Shown one piece after another: positions 23,457-23,536 of a stretch of 23,536 nt of DNA. The DNA comes from an uncultured Bacillota bacterium (GTDB lineage Bacteria; Bacillota_I; Bacilli_A; RFN20; CAG-449). A program made the translations under genes and the position numbers. How positions within the stretch are numbered: the first letter of the stretch is position 1; each line of letters opens with the position of its first letter. The stretch is taken from positions 1-23,536 of the forward strand of contig CABUOQ010000030.1 in assembly GCA_902493275.1 (NCBI GenBank), read 5' to 3'. The notes beneath the pieces are model-generated. The model made no database searches. It was not told the origin of the DNA and worked only from the letters and a program-made list of their open reading frames with translations.

Positions 23457-23536
23457 GAAATATTTTAAAGCAATTAACTGAAAAGCAGCGACAAGTATTT
23501 GAGAAAGTTTATCTAGAAGAAAAGCAACCAATGGAT
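23429..23536 (+). CDS. Start of a sigma-region-4-like/HTH reading frame, no usual start codon, cut by window end
   Basis: The frame is open from 23429 to the window end. It encodes RNILKQLTEKQRQVFEKVY then LEEKQPMD, which resembles the first helices of a sigma-70 region 4 or YlxM-type helix-turn-helix. No ATG, GTG or TTG precedes the conserved part; ATA (23453), ATT (23462) or a -1 frameshift from the C39 gene would be needed. The ATG at 23531 would discard the similarity. The true 5' end is uncertain. Confidence 0.35.

Noticed and set aside
1..23536. CRISPR array, insertion sequence, prophage or tRNA genes
   Set aside because: No spaced direct repeats, transposase or integrase frames, terminal inverted repeats or cloverleaf sequences were seen.

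Overview
The window is AT-rich, densely coded DNA from a low-GC Gram-positive bacterium of the Bacilli/Erysipelotrichia/Mollicutes-like branch. Supporting signs are the primosome pair DnaB-DnaI, a T-box leader on thrS, the sporulation-type pair YqfC-YqfD, and an F1Fo ATP synthase locus of Firmicutes gene order apart from one small insertion. TGA is a real stop (it ends atpA and the small ORF after it) and tryptophan is TGG, so the genetic code is standard and not the mycoplasma code. The species cannot be named from this stretch alone.

Layout. (1) 64-3120: a flavodoxin-fold reductase, then a decayed GH78 alpha-L-rhamnosidase with two in-frame stops and one frameshift, closed by a bidirectional terminator. 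(2) 3123-3593, minus strand: a GtrA-family membrane protein, with a possible tiny hydrophobic ORF upstream of it. (3) 3922-15107: one long co-directional cluster with overlaps or very short gaps and no visible internal terminator. It reads nicotinamidase-like hydrolase, AtpI-like protein, soluble inorganic pyrophosphatase, atpB-E-F-H-A, an unlisted 35-residue membrane peptide, atpG-D-C, Tex, and a MORN/SGNH-hydrolase fusion. (4) 15115-18796, minus strand: thrS under a T-box leader with its own promoter, preceded by pyk. (5) 18926-22246, plus strand: dnaB, dnaI, a YqfC-like and a YqfD-like gene. (6) 22284 to the end: a C39-peptidase protein fused to an ABC-exporter membrane domain but lacking the ATPase domain, then the start of a sigma-region-4-like reading frame with no ordinary start codon.

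How the genes fit together. The central operon joins energy coupling (ATP synthase) to pyrophosphate removal and NAD precursor salvage. The c subunit has glutamates at both positions of the ion site (E40 and E73, matching positions 32 and 65 of the Ilyobacter c subunit), followed by two threonines and a tyrosine. This is the two-carboxylate pattern known from a sodium-driven rotor, so Na+ coupling is the leading hypothesis. The points most worth a second look are this ion site, the conserved-looking small membrane peptide between atpA and atpG, the C39-transporter protein without an ATPase domain and with its Shine-Dalgarno inside a hairpin, and the MORN/SGNH fusion.
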